Assembly: GCA_937976095.1 (NCBI GenBank) | Contig: CALJSV010000017.1 | Span: 1 to 45,414 of the forward strand | Length of the DNA stretch: 45,414 nucleotides | Reading direction: 5' to 3' | Origin: an uncultured Clostridia bacterium | Lineage (GTDB): Bacteria; Bacillota; Clostridia; Lutisporales; Lutisporaceae | Shown here: piece after piece, positions 16,146-24,246 of the stretch | Numbering within the stretch: the first letter of the stretch is position 1 | How the letters are laid out: every line of letters begins with the position of its first letter | Made by a program: the position numbers and the translations under genes | Notes under the pieces: model-generated | What the model was told of the DNA's origin: nothing | The model's database searches: none | Seen by the model: the letters and a program-made list of their open reading frames with translations, nothing else

Positions 16146-17009
16146 ATGCCATATACAGAAAAGGGTGCTGCTAAGATTAATCTGGCGATAGATGTTTTGC
16201 GAAAGAGGACTGACGGCTATCACGACGTTGTTATGATTATGCAGACAGTAGCACTATATGATACTCTGACCTTAAAATCAACAAAGGATGAAATAAAGCT
16301 ATCCTCAAATTCCTGTTCGATACCATTGGACAATACCAATATAGTCTATAAGGCTGCGGAGTACCTTAAATATAAATATGGAGTTAAAAACGGAGCCTAT
16401 ATACATATTGAAAAGAATATACCTGTAGCCGCAGGTCTTGCTGGAGGAAGCACAGATGCTGCAGCTGCCTTGAGGCTTCTAAACAAGGCTTGGGATCTGA
16501 GACTTACAAAAGCAGAGCTTATGGATGCAGGAAGAAAGCTTGGTGCTGACGTACCCTTCTGCATTCAAGGAGGGACTGCACTTGCTGAAGGCCTTGGGGA
16601 TAAGCTTACACCAATAAAAAGCATGCCGGATTGCTATATACTACTGGCAAAACCAAGCGTAAGCCTCTCTACAAAGGAAGTATATCAAAGCCTTATACTT
16701 GAAGAAATAAAAACAAGGCCGGATATTAAGGCTATGCTTTCTGCGATAAATGCAGGGGACTTGCAGAAAGTATCAGAAAACCTCTGCAATGTACTTGAAG
16801 CCTCCAGCATAAAAATGTGCCCTGAGGTGGATGCTATAAAGAAAAAACTGCTGGAATACGGAGCAATGGGAAGCTTGATGAGTGGAAGCGGTCCCACAGT
16901 TTATGGAGTTTTCGACAACATGCCTGCAGCATATAATGCCTATGATAATATAAAGAGTATGGTTAGAGAGATTTTTGTGGTAAAAACCGCAGTTGGGAGT
17001 GACGATTAG
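16146..17009 (+). CDS. ispE: 4-diphosphocytidyl-2-C-methyl-D-erythritol kinase
   Basis: A 287-residue GHMP kinase that phosphorylates CDP-methylerythritol at the 2-position, in the cytosolic MEP route to isoprenoids. The N-terminus has KGAAKINLAIDVLRKRTDGY with the DGYH motif. The ATP-binding glycine loop is PVAAGLAGGSTDAAAAL near residue 95, GADVPFCIQGGTALAEG lies near 135, and the C-terminal motif is GSLMSGSGPTVYGVF near 240. ATG 16146 follows TAGGAGTG. The stop overlaps the next start (TAGTG), so it is co-transcribed with the GntR regulator, a pairing I recall from other Clostridia. Confidence 0.93.
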   Translation: MPYTEKGAAKINLAIDVLRKRTDGYHDVVMIMQTVALYDTLTLKSTKDEIKLSSNSCSIPLDNTNIVYKAAEYLKYKYGVKNGAYIHIEKNIPVAAGLAGGSTDAAAALRLLNKAWDLRLTKAELMDAGRKLGADVPFCIQGGTALAEGLGDKLTPIKSMPDCYILLAKPSVSLSTKEVYQSLILEEIKTRPDIKAMLSAINAGDLQKVSENLCNVLEASSIKMCPEVDAIKKKLLEYGAMGSLMSGSGPTVYGVFDNMPAAYNAYDNIKSMVREIFVVKTAVGSDD

Positions 17010-17701
17010 TGGATAGTAATAATAATATATTTGAGTTAAAGCTTGATCAGTATAAGCCTCTGAGGGAGGTTGTATTTGAATCCATAAGAGGAGCAATTAT
17101 AAGTGGAGCTCTAAAGCCCGGAGAAAGGCTTATGGAGGTTCAAATGGCAGAACGTCTTGGCGTAAGCAGGACGCCTATAAGAGAGGCAATAAGAAAGCTT
17201 GAGCTGGAGGGACTTGTTATTATGCTTCCACGCAAGGGTGCTTATGTTGCTGATCTTTCACTTAAGGATATTACAGATGTACTGGAAATAAGAGCTGCCT
17301 TGGAAGGACTGGCTGCCGGACTTGCTTCTCTGAGGATAAGCGAAGAGGAAATAGAAGAGCTTGAGACAGTGGCTGTAAGGTTCCATAAGGCTATAGAAAA
17401 GGACAACATTGAAGCAATGATAGAAAACGACATCAAGTTTCATGATATAATATTTAAGGCGGCAAGGAACGAAAAGCTTATACAGCTTTCCAGCAATCTA
17501 AGAGAGCAGGTGCAGCGCTTCAGAGAAATGTATATATCAAAGGCAAATAAGGCCAAGGAGCTTGCTGATGAGCATTATGAGCTTGCAGATGCTATTTCCA
17601 AAAGAGATATAGACTTATCCGAAAGACTGGCAAGAAAGCATATCGAAAACGCGGAAAACTATATAATAAAGCTTATTGAAAGCAATAGTATGAATTCATA
17701 G
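17009..17701 (+). CDS. GntR-family regulator, FadR/FCD subfamily
   Basis: A 230-residue regulator. The N-terminal winged helix-turn-helix is GAIISGALKPGERLMEVQMA, then LGVSRTPIREAIRKLELEGL (residues 28-70), and an all-helical FCD ligand domain covers about 85-220. The conserved metal-binding pattern is visible as IENDIKFHDIIFKAA, EHYELADAI and ARKHIENAENY. These proteins usually repress metabolic genes and respond to a carboxylic acid. The start is GTG 17009, overlapping the ispE stop, with GGGAG upstream. The target and ligand are unknown; it may act on the downstream nucleotidyltransferase or elsewhere. Confidence 0.9.
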   Translation: MDSNNNIFELKLDQYKPLREVVFESIRGAIISGALKPGERLMEVQMAERLGVSRTPIREAIRKLELEGLVIMLPRKGAYVADLSLKDITDVLEIRAALEGLAAGLASLRISEEEIEELETVAVRFHKAIEKDNIEAMIENDIKFHDIIFKAARNEKLIQLSSNLREQVQRFREMYISKANKAKELADEHYELADAISKRDIDLSERLARKHIENAENYIIKLIESNSMNS

Positions 17702-17750
17702 ATAAAAAGTACGAAAGTTTTAAGTAAAGTTTAGAAAGAAGGAATAAGGA

Positions 17751-18503
17751 TTGAATGCTATAGTGTTGGCAGGAGACAAAAGAAGAAAAAGCTCAGATAA
17801 TGAGGGAGACAAGCCGCAGCTGGAAAATAAAGCGCTTATAAATATTAAAGATAAGCATATGATTGAGTATGTAATAGATGCTCTAAAGGGTTGCACCGAA
17901 ATACAAAAAATAGCTGTAGTGGGCCCAGTAGATAAACTAGACCCAATAATAAAGGACAAGGTAGATTATATTATTGAGGGTACTGACTCAATTGTTGATA
18001 ATATTATTCTAGCTCTGGACTGCTTTCCCGGTGATAAGGAAGTACTGATATCAACCTCGGATATACCAATGATAACAGTTGAGGCTATAGAGGATTTTAT
18101 CATGCAGGCAAAGCAAAAAAGAGCAGACCTTTGCTATTCTGTTGTAGATAAGCAGGTCAACGATGAACGCTTTCCGGGTATAAGAAGAACCTATGCGAGG
18201 CTCAGAGAGGGGCAGTTTACCGGAGGAAATATATTTTTATTTAACCCGGCTGCTACTGACAGATGCAAGACCTTTATTGAAAAGATGCTGGAGTACAGAA
18301 AAAGCCCTGCAAAAATGGCTAAGGTTTTGGGAGTTGGCTTTCTAATAAAGCTGGTGCTTGGCATGCTCACCATAAAGGCCGTTCAGGATAAATGCGAAAA
18401 GCTTCTTGGCATAAAGGGTGCTGTTGTAATATCAAGGTATCCGGAATTAGGAAATGACATAGATAAGCCTGAGGATGTAGACTACATATTAAAATTCATG
18501 TGA
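17751..18503 (+). CDS. MobA-like NTP transferase domain protein
   Basis: A 250-residue protein starting at TTG 17751 after GAAGGAATAAGGA. The N-terminal signature NAIVLAGDKRRKSS is a variant of the LAGG.S.R.G motif of MobA/GlmU nucleotidyltransferases. TSDIPMITVEAIEDF near residue 103 gives the acidic metal-binding site, and GGNIFLFNP lies near 155. The ending DIDKPEDVDYILKFM is also typical of nucleotidyltransferases. Family members attach CMP or GMP to molybdopterin or activate sugars; the substrate here is not evident. It follows the GntR gene by 49 bases and ends at a strong terminator. A link to molybdenum cofactor is possible because other such genes are in the window, but it is not demonstrated. 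Confidence 0.75.
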   Translation: MNAIVLAGDKRRKSSDNEGDKPQLENKALINIKDKHMIEYVIDALKGCTEIQKIAVVGPVDKLDPIIKDKVDYIIEGTDSIVDNIILALDCFPGDKEVLISTSDIPMITVEAIEDFIMQAKQKRADLCYSVVDKQVNDERFPGIRRTYARLREGQFTGGNIFLFNPAATDRCKTFIEKMLEYRKSPAKMAKVLGVGFLIKLVLGMLTIKAVQDKCEKLLGIKGAVVISRYPELGNDIDKPEDVDYILKFM

Positions 18504-18530
18504 TGAATTTTGGTCACTGGTAAACTATAA

Positions 18531-18561
18531 AATAGTGCTATAAAGCACTATTTTTTTTTGC
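18531..18561 (+). terminator. Rho-independent terminator of the ispE operon
   Basis: AATAGTGCT pairs with AGCACTATT across loop ATAA, followed by an uninterrupted T run. Confidence 0.92.
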
Positions 18562-18631
18562 ATAATTGTGATTTTTTTGTAAAAAATACAAGGATGAGGT
18601 ATGAATAAATCATCATATAGGAGTTGATAGG

Positions 18632-18841
18632 TTGCTTAGAGCTATTATTAACAACATAAAGGGCTTCTTTGACTTGACTATATTCTGGTCAATGCTTGTG
18701 TTTGGAGTATACACAATACTGGTTGACTACAAAACCTTCAAGAGAGTCAAGTACACCAAGGATGCGGCAATAACAATGACACTTGGTATAGCACTATTGG
18801 TTGTACCTATAGCGCTGCTTTTGATTACAATACTTATGTAA
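18632..18841 (+). CDS. Small two-helix membrane protein (CLC_0170-like)
   Basis: A 69-residue protein starting at TTG 18632, about 8 bases after TAGGAG. It has two predicted transmembrane helices (residues 13-30 and 47-68) joined by a short basic loop (YKTFKRVKYTKDA). It stands 13 bases before the gerA-type gene and is therefore probably expressed with the germinant receptor operon. I believe it belongs to the small family labelled CLC_0170, but the function is unknown. By position it could be an accessory like the small D subunits of some germinant receptors, though that is conjecture. Confidence 0.7.
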   Translation: MLRAIINNIKGFFDLTIFWSMLVFGVYTILVDYKTFKRVKYTKDAAITMTLGIALLVVPIALLLITILM

Positions 18842-18854
18842 GGAGGAATAACCT

Positions 18855-20465
18855 ATGGGAGTGTTTACTCGTAGAAAGGCCGCAGAGGAAACCGGGGACG
18901 AAAAGCAAAAGCTAGCCACAACTAAGAGTCTGGAAGAGAACATAGACATGCTCAAAAAGCTTCTGGCTGACTGCAACGATGTTGTTTACAAGGAATTTAG
19001 AGTCGGTGTGGATCAGGATAATGATTTCGTACTGGTATTTACTGATGGTCTGATTGACAAAAGCTTCATAAATGAGGCTGTAATGGGCGAGCTAATGATA
19101 CATGCCAGGGAAGTACCTCCTGAAGCTCCAAAGGATAAGGAAAAGCTTTTTGAGCTTGTAAGATATGGCTGCCTGCCGGCTTTAGAGCTGAAGGTAATAG
19201 AAAACCTTGATGATGCAGTGCTTGCTATATTAACAGGCGATGCTGTACTATTTATGGATGGCGTAAGCAAGCTGATAGAAATAGGTGCAAAGGGCTGGCC
19301 GGGCAGGAGCGTGTCAGAGCCTGCCACAGAATCAGTGGTAAAGGGCCCAAGAGACGGCTTTACCGAAACCTTCAGGTTTAATACAGCTCTAATAAGAAGG
19401 CGTATAAGAGATCCCAAGCTTAAGCTAAAGCAAATGCAGGTTGGAAGAAGAAGCTGTACTAATATAGGGATTATGTACATTGAGGATATCGCCCTAAAGG
19501 AGATTGTTGATGAGGTTGAAAGAAGATTAAAAACCATTGATATAGACGGTATATTGGAGAGCGGCTATGTGGAAGAGTTTATAGAGGATAACCCTTTTTC
19601 ATTATTTCCTCATATAAAGAGTACCGAAAGACCTGATAAGGCAGCTGCATCACTGCTTGAGGGGCGTGTAGTCATACTGGTAGACAATTCGCCCTTTGTG
19701 CTAATAGTGCCTGTTGTGCTAACGAGCTTTTTTCAGGCCTCTGAAGACTTCTACATGAGGTGGATACCTATTACTGTACTCAGGTTTTTGCGCTATTTTG
19801 CTGGTTTAATATCATTAATAGCTCCTGCACTTTATATAGCAGTAACCTCCTTTCATCCTGGAATATTACCTACCCAGCTGGTGCTCTCAATTGCTGCTGC
19901 CAGGGAGGGAGTGCCGTTTCCGGCCCTTATAGAGGCACTCATAATGGAGGTAACCTTTGAGCTGCTTCGAGAAGCAGGGGTAAGACTGCCGGTGCTGATA
20001 GGCGGAATAGTAGGTATAGTAGGCGGTCTAGTAATAGGTCAGGCAGCTGTTGAGGCAGGAATAGTAAGCCCCATTATGGTAATTATAGTTGCCATTACGG
20101 CAATATCCTCCTTTTCCATACCTGACTACGCCTTTGCCAATGCCTTCAGAATACTAAGATTCCTTTTCATAATTGCTGCAGGATTTTTGGGACTTTATGG
20201 TATGGTGCTTATGCTGCTGTTGGTGCTTGGACATATGGTTAAGCTAAAAAGCTTCGGAATCCCATATCTATCACCCTTTGTATCCTTCACTGCAAGTGAT
20301 ATGAAGGACACTATCCCAAGAGTGCCAATGTTTTATATGAGAAACAGACCTCTTAACACAGCGGTAGATAAGATAAGGATGATCAATAACAGACATATGA
20401 TAAATAATATTGAAGCAAGTAAAAGCTCCTCAGATAAGGGAGGTAAGACCGATGATAAAAAGTAA
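18855..20465 (+). CDS. gerAA: Spore germinant receptor A subunit (GerA/SpoVAF family)
   Basis: A 536-residue protein of standard size. The soluble N-terminal domain (about residues 20-260) has DCNDVVYKEFRVG and PRDGFTETFRFNTALIRRRI. The membrane part has several helices with family blocks EGRVVILVDNSPFVLIVP, FFQASEDFYMRWIPITVLRF and AAREGVPFPALIEALIMEVT. A short polar cytoplasmic tail is rich in Lys, Ser and Asp. Receptors of this class sit in the inner spore membrane and sense amino acids, sugars or nucleosides to start germination. ATG 18855 follows AAGGAGG. The last bases overlap gerAB, showing translational coupling. Confidence 0.92.
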   Translation: MGVFTRRKAAEETGDEKQKLATTKSLEENIDMLKKLLADCNDVVYKEFRVGVDQDNDFVLVFTDGLIDKSFINEAVMGELMIHAREVPPEAPKDKEKLFELVRYGCLPALELKVIENLDDAVLAILTGDAVLFMDGVSKLIEIGAKGWPGRSVSEPATESVVKGPRDGFTETFRFNTALIRRRIRDPKLKLKQMQVGRRSCTNIGIMYIEDIALKEIVDEVERRLKTIDIDGILESGYVEEFIEDNPFSLFPHIKSTERPDKAAASLLEGRVVILVDNSPFVLIVPVVLTSFFQASEDFYMRWIPITVLRFLRYFAGLISLIAPALYIAVTSFHPGILPTQLVLSIAAAREGVPFPALIEALIMEVTFELLREAGVRLPVLIGGIVGIVGGLVIGQAAVEAGIVSPIMVIIVAITAISSFSIPDYAFANAFRILRFLFIIAAGFLGLYGMVLMLLLVLGHMVKLKSFGIPYLSPFVSFTASDMKDTIPRVPMFYMRNRPLNTAVDKIRMINNRHMINNIEASKSSSDKGGKTDDKK

Positions 20466-21561
20466 CGATAGGATATCACCCTATCAGCTGGCAATGATAG
20501 TAATAATGGCAGTTATAGGAGCAGGGGCCTTTCATTTTATAAATGATGCAGTAATGGCAGGCGGCAACAACAGCTGGCTTATATTGATACTATATGGGTT
20601 TGTCAATATAGCAGCCGCATGGATACTAATAACTCTCTCAAAGCGCTTTCCGGAAAAATCCTTTCCGGAGTATATTCAGGAAATTATAGGAGTAATACCG
20701 GGCAAGATTGTCACTATTATTTTTGTAGGTTATTTGCTGATAATTATATCCTTTGAAATTAGGGAGTTTACCGAGGTTGCCAAGATGTTTCTACTTCCCC
20801 GCACACCTACGGAAATAATAATGCTGACCCTAATCCTAACCTGCGTCTATGTAGTCAGGGGAGGAGTAGAATGTGTGTCAAGAGTAGTTGAGGTACTCTT
20901 TCCACTGCTTTTTATACCGTTCTTTCTTATACTGCTGCCTGGGATAGGAACAGTTGATTTGACCAACATATTTCCGGTCTTCAGACACATGGGAAGCGGC
21001 ACCGTCAAAATGCTGCCGCAGATGCCTCATGCCTTTAGAGGCACTGAGCTGCTGCTTTTTTATATAGGCTTTATGAAAAAACCTCAAAAGGCATATAAGC
21101 CGGTAACCATTGGGCTTATGTTTGTCACATTTTTCTATGCCGTAATAATTCTTCTAAGCATGGGAATGTTTGGGGTGAAAGGAACAACCAGGGAAATATG
21201 GCCCCTTATAAGCTATATTAGAAACATCCAATCTCCGGGCCTTTTTATGGAAAGACTAGAAGGTGTTGCCCTATCATTATGGGTTATGACTGTTTATAGT
21301 ACTATTGTACTGGGCTATTTTGCATCCTCCTACTCTATATCCAAGGTTGTGGGAACAAAGGAGCATAGACAATATGTATTGCCCCTTGTAATAGTTATAT
21401 TCTATATAGCTCTACAGCCGGCTGGCCTTGCTCAGCTTTACGATTGGGGTAACCTTATGTATAAGTATATAAGCAGCATATTTATCTATGTATTGCCACT
21501 TATTTTGCTTGCAATAGCAGCTCTTAGGAAGCGAGGGATAAAAGACTATGAAAAGGCTTAG
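20452..21561 (+). CDS. gerAB: Spore germinant receptor B subunit (GerAB-type, APC-superfamily transporter)
   Basis: About 369 residues with roughly ten transmembrane helices, from the endospore germination permease family (ISPYQLAMIVIMAVIGAGAF at the N-terminus). ATG 20452 was chosen because AGGGAGGT lies 8-10 bases upstream, inside the end of gerAA; a longer TTG start at 20410 has no such site. The B subunit holds the ligand-binding pocket in known receptors, so it probably sets germinant specificity. The final codons overlap gerAC by 14 bases. Confidence 0.92.
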   Translation: MIKSNDRISPYQLAMIVIMAVIGAGAFHFINDAVMAGGNNSWLILILYGFVNIAAAWILITLSKRFPEKSFPEYIQEIIGVIPGKIVTIIFVGYLLIIISFEIREFTEVAKMFLLPRTPTEIIMLTLILTCVYVVRGGVECVSRVVEVLFPLLFIPFFLILLPGIGTVDLTNIFPVFRHMGSGTVKMLPQMPHAFRGTELLLFYIGFMKKPQKAYKPVTIGLMFVTFFYAVIILLSMGMFGVKGTTREIWPLISYIRNIQSPGLFMERLEGVALSLWVMTVYSTIVLGYFASSYSISKVVGTKEHRQYVLPLVIVIFYIALQPAGLAQLYDWGNLMYKYISSIFIYVLPLILLAIAALRKRGIKDYEKA

Positions 21562-22681
21562 TTTATTGCTTGTAATACTGATTATGTCAGCTGCTCTATG
21601 GGGCTGCTGGGACAAAATTGAAATAGAGCAGAGACTTTTTGTTCTGGCCATGGGGATTGATAAAATTGAAGAGGAACAAAAATCAATTCCTGAGGATAGA
21701 TATGTGGTTAGCTTTGTTTCACCTGTTGTAGGTGCGCTAATGGGAAACGGAGACACATCCTTTCATACCTATAAGACAACAGGCAAGGTTTTTTCCGTGG
21801 CACTCAATAATATGTATACACGCTTTGCAAAATCACTCTCCTTTGAGCATACGAGAGTGCTGATTTTTGGTGAGGAGCTCTTAAGGGATGAAGAGCTTTT
21901 TAAAGAAGCTCTAGACTCCATAGGCAGGTCACACGAATTTCATAAGAGTATGTATGTTTTTGCGGTTCGCGGTAAGGCAGCTGAGTCCTTTGAGCTGGAG
22001 CCTAAGTATGAAAAGCTGTTGGCAATGTATATATCCGGATTAGCAGATAATTATAAATACGAGGATAGAATAGCTAAGCAGGCCGCATACGAAATGTACA
22101 GCGACTTTGCAAATAATAACGGAAATACGCTTATACCAAGGCTGATAGCAGAAAAGGACGAAGCAAAGGTAACAGGTGTAGCCGTAATCAAAAACTTTAA
22201 GCTTTTGGGCTTCCTATCCGGTACGGAATACAAGCCATTAAGCTGGATAATGGGAGAAGGGGACAGGGGTCTTATAGAGGTTGAGCATGAGGGCATATAC
22301 GTACCCTTTGAATACAATGAGCTAAACAGGAAACTTAAACTTGATAAGGTCGAAGGTGATAAGGTGTTTCTCACTATCAACCTTGAGTCAGAAGGGGCTC
22401 TACAGGAATATATATGGGGAAGGAAGCTTCTGGACCAAAAGCTTTTGAGAGCTATAGAGGAAAAGCTGGAGAAGAAGATTGTGGCCCTCTCAGAAAGCGC
22501 TTTGGAAAAGTTTCAGCAGGAATATCAAATGGACGTTATCGGCATAAGAGACTACCTCATAAAGTTCCATCCTGATGTTTATGAAGCTCTAAAGGATGAT
22601 TACGAAACAAAATTTAAAGACAATATATCAGTAAAGATTAATGCAGAAGTAAATATAAGACGTGTAGGAGTAACTGAATAA
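21548..22681 (+). CDS. gerAC: Spore germinant receptor C subunit, lipoprotein (Ger(x)C family)
   Basis: A 377-residue lipoprotein. The signal peptide (residues 1-19) ends in a lipobox with Cys20 (ALWGCWDKIEIEQRL), and the CWD.IEI.. start is a hallmark of Ger(x)C proteins. Family motifs follow: FVLAMGIDK near residue 32, then the C-terminal GerC domain with EIRRVGVTE-like ending (NIRRVGVTE). The mature protein is tethered to the outer face of the inner spore membrane. It ends the three-gene receptor operon; 100 bases then separate it from spoIIR, which is expressed earlier in sporulation and should have its own promoter. Confidence 0.92.
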   Translation: MKRLSLLLVILIMSAALWGCWDKIEIEQRLFVLAMGIDKIEEEQKSIPEDRYVVSFVSPVVGALMGNGDTSFHTYKTTGKVFSVALNNMYTRFAKSLSFEHTRVLIFGEELLRDEELFKEALDSIGRSHEFHKSMYVFAVRGKAAESFELEPKYEKLLAMYISGLADNYKYEDRIAKQAAYEMYSDFANNNGNTLIPRLIAEKDEAKVTGVAVIKNFKLLGFLSGTEYKPLSWIMGEGDRGLIEVEHEGIYVPFEYNELNRKLKLDKVEGDKVFLTINLESEGALQEYIWGRKLLDQKLLRAIEEKLEKKIVALSESALEKFQQEYQMDVIGIRDYLIKFHPDVYEALKDDYETKFKDNISVKINAEVNIRRVGVTE

Positions 22682-22780
22682 AAAATAACTAGTATGTCAA
22701 TAATTATGATAAAGGAAACATATTACTAAGAATACCAAAAAAGGGGACTTGCTTGGTATAAATTGGAAAGGGATGATTTT

Positions 22781-23461
22781 ATGAGATACAAAATTTCTGC
22801 CTTTATCATACTGACATTTTTCATATTTGGGGTTCTGTCAAATATTTATATAAGCACAGACAAGGAGCTGTCCGATGTGTCGGGGAAGCTTATCAGGCTT
22901 CATGTTGTAGCAAACAGCGATTCTCCTGAGGATCAGGAGCTAAAGAGGCTTGTTAGGGATGAAGTGATTAAGGAGATGGCTCCACGCTTCGAGAGTCTAA
23001 GTGATATCAGTGAAGTCCGTGAAGTAATAAGCGGCAGCTTGGACGAGATAGAAGCCATCGCAGCAGCAGCTATAAGCAAAAATGGAAAGAGCTATAGTGT
23101 AGCTGCAGAGCTTACTGACAAGGTGTTTCCAACAAAGCAGTACGGAAACCTGACACTGCCTGCAGGAGAGTATCAAGCTCTTAATATAAAGATAGGAAGA
23201 GCTGAGGGACAAAACTGGTGGTGCGTCATGTTTCCACCTCTGTGCTTTATAGATATAGCTCATGGAGTAGTGCCGGAGGAGAGCATGGAAAAGCTGAAGT
23301 CCTCCCTTACAGAAGAAGAATATAAGCTTTTGCTTGCTGCGAAAACTGAAGAAGAAATACCTGTAAGACTAAAATTTAAGGTGGTAGAGGTTGCAAAAAG
23401 CTTAAATTTAAGAATAGCAAAATTTGGAGAAGCTTTAAAAAATACACTAGGCTTGAAATAA
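22781..23461 (+). CDS. spoIIR: Stage II sporulation protein R
   Basis: A 226-residue exported protein with an N-terminal hydrophobic anchor or signal (residues 3-22) and the family core GKLIRLHVVANSDSPEDQEL. Further blocks are FPTKQYGNLTLPAGEYQAL and GRAEGQNWWCVMFPPLCFID. SpoIIR is made in the forespore under sigma-F and acts across the septum on SpoIIGA so that pro-sigma-E is cleaved in the mother cell. ATG 22781 is chosen over an in-frame TTG at 22763 because GGAAAGGGA lies just upstream of it. I did not find a convincing sigma-F promoter in the 100 bases before it. Confidence 0.93.
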   Translation: MRYKISAFIILTFFIFGVLSNIYISTDKELSDVSGKLIRLHVVANSDSPEDQELKRLVRDEVIKEMAPRFESLSDISEVREVISGSLDEIEAIAAAAISKNGKSYSVAAELTDKVFPTKQYGNLTLPAGEYQALNIKIGRAEGQNWWCVMFPPLCFIDIAHGVVPEESMEKLKSSLTEEEYKLLLAAKTEEEIPVRLKFKVVEVAKSLNLRIAKFGEALKNTLGLK

Positions 23462-23480
23462 GATTATAATGAATAAATAT

Positions 23481-23517
23481 CCTCCTGCTACAAAAAATAA
23501 ACGCAGGAGGTGTTTTT
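23481..23517 (+). promoter_or_regulatory. Hairpin containing the sleB ribosome binding site
   Basis: CCTCCTGC (23481-23488) is perfectly complementary to GCAGGAGG (23503-23510), with a 14-base A-rich loop. The 3' arm is the sleB Shine-Dalgarno sequence, and TGTTTTTA follows. It can be read as a terminator of spoIIR or as a structure that hides the sleB ribosome binding site in read-through transcripts. Confidence 0.7.
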
Positions 23518-23518
23518 A

Positions 23519-24235
23519 TTGTCAGAAAAAAATTCCAAAAAGAAAATTCCATATATAGCTGTTCTTTTAATCTACTCAATTTTCGGCGTTTTTATATACA
23601 CCAGTACTCTGTCGCCTGAATTGCTAGGTGAAACTGCAGGGTCTATCCTAGTCAAATACGGTTCAAGAGGCGAAGAGGTCAGGACTGTTCAGGATAAGCT
23701 TAAGCGCTGGGGATATTATAAAGGAACAGTTGACGGAGTGTATGGCTGGATGACAAGGGAAGCTGTTGTGAGCTTTCAAAGAAAAAACGGCCTCACTGCT
23801 GATGGTGTAGTTGGACCTGCAACTGCAAAGGCTTTAGGTATAAATGTACCTGCTAAGACAGCAACAAGAGGTGCAGGAACTAGAGAAAATGAGGTTTATA
23901 CTCTGGCTCAGTGCATATACGGTGAGGGACGCGGTGAGCCTTATATTGGTCAGGTGGCAATAGCTGCGGTTGTAATGAACAGAGTAAATGACCCCAAATT
24001 TCCAAATACCATCGCAGGGGTTATCTTCCAACCGGGAGCTTTTACAGCAGTTGCCGATGGCCAGATGTTTATGCAGCCCAACGAATTGGCCATGAAGGCA
24101 GCAAGAGATGCGTTAAACGGCTGGGATCCGTCTGGCGGTGCGATTTACTATTATAACCCTGCAAAAACAACCAACAAGTGGATTTGGTCACGACCTGTTA
24201 TAAAAATAATAGGCAAGCACCATTTCTGCAAATAA
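23519..24235 (+). CDS. sleB: Spore cortex-lytic enzyme SleB
   Basis: About 238 residues starting at TTG 23519, 8 bases after AGGAGG; an in-frame GTG at 23510 overlaps the binding site and is unlikely. An N-terminal hydrophobic signal or anchor comes first (IPYIAVLLIYSIFGVFIY). A peptidoglycan-binding domain follows (GSRGEEVRTVQDKLKRWGYY, then FQRKNGLTADGVVGPATAKA). The C-terminal Hydrolase_2 domain starts at VYTLAQCIYGEGRGEPYIGQ, whose glutamate is the catalytic residue of this lytic transglycosylase. SleB degrades cortex peptidoglycan with muramic lactam during germination. It is followed after 11 bases by ypeB, its standard partner. Confidence 0.95.
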   Translation: MSEKNSKKKIPYIAVLLIYSIFGVFIYTSTLSPELLGETAGSILVKYGSRGEEVRTVQDKLKRWGYYKGTVDGVYGWMTREAVVSFQRKNGLTADGVVGPATAKALGINVPAKTATRGAGTRENEVYTLAQCIYGEGRGEPYIGQVAIAAVVMNRVNDPKFPNTIAGVIFQPGAFTAVADGQMFMQPNELAMKAARDALNGWDPSGGAIYYYNPAKTTNKWIWSRPVIKIIGKHHFCK

Positions 24236-24246
24236 GGAGGGCGATT

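Noticed and set aside
19760-19960. Plus-strand 66-codon frame inside gerAA
   Set aside because: It lies wholly within the well-supported gerAA gene in another frame and resembles nothing.
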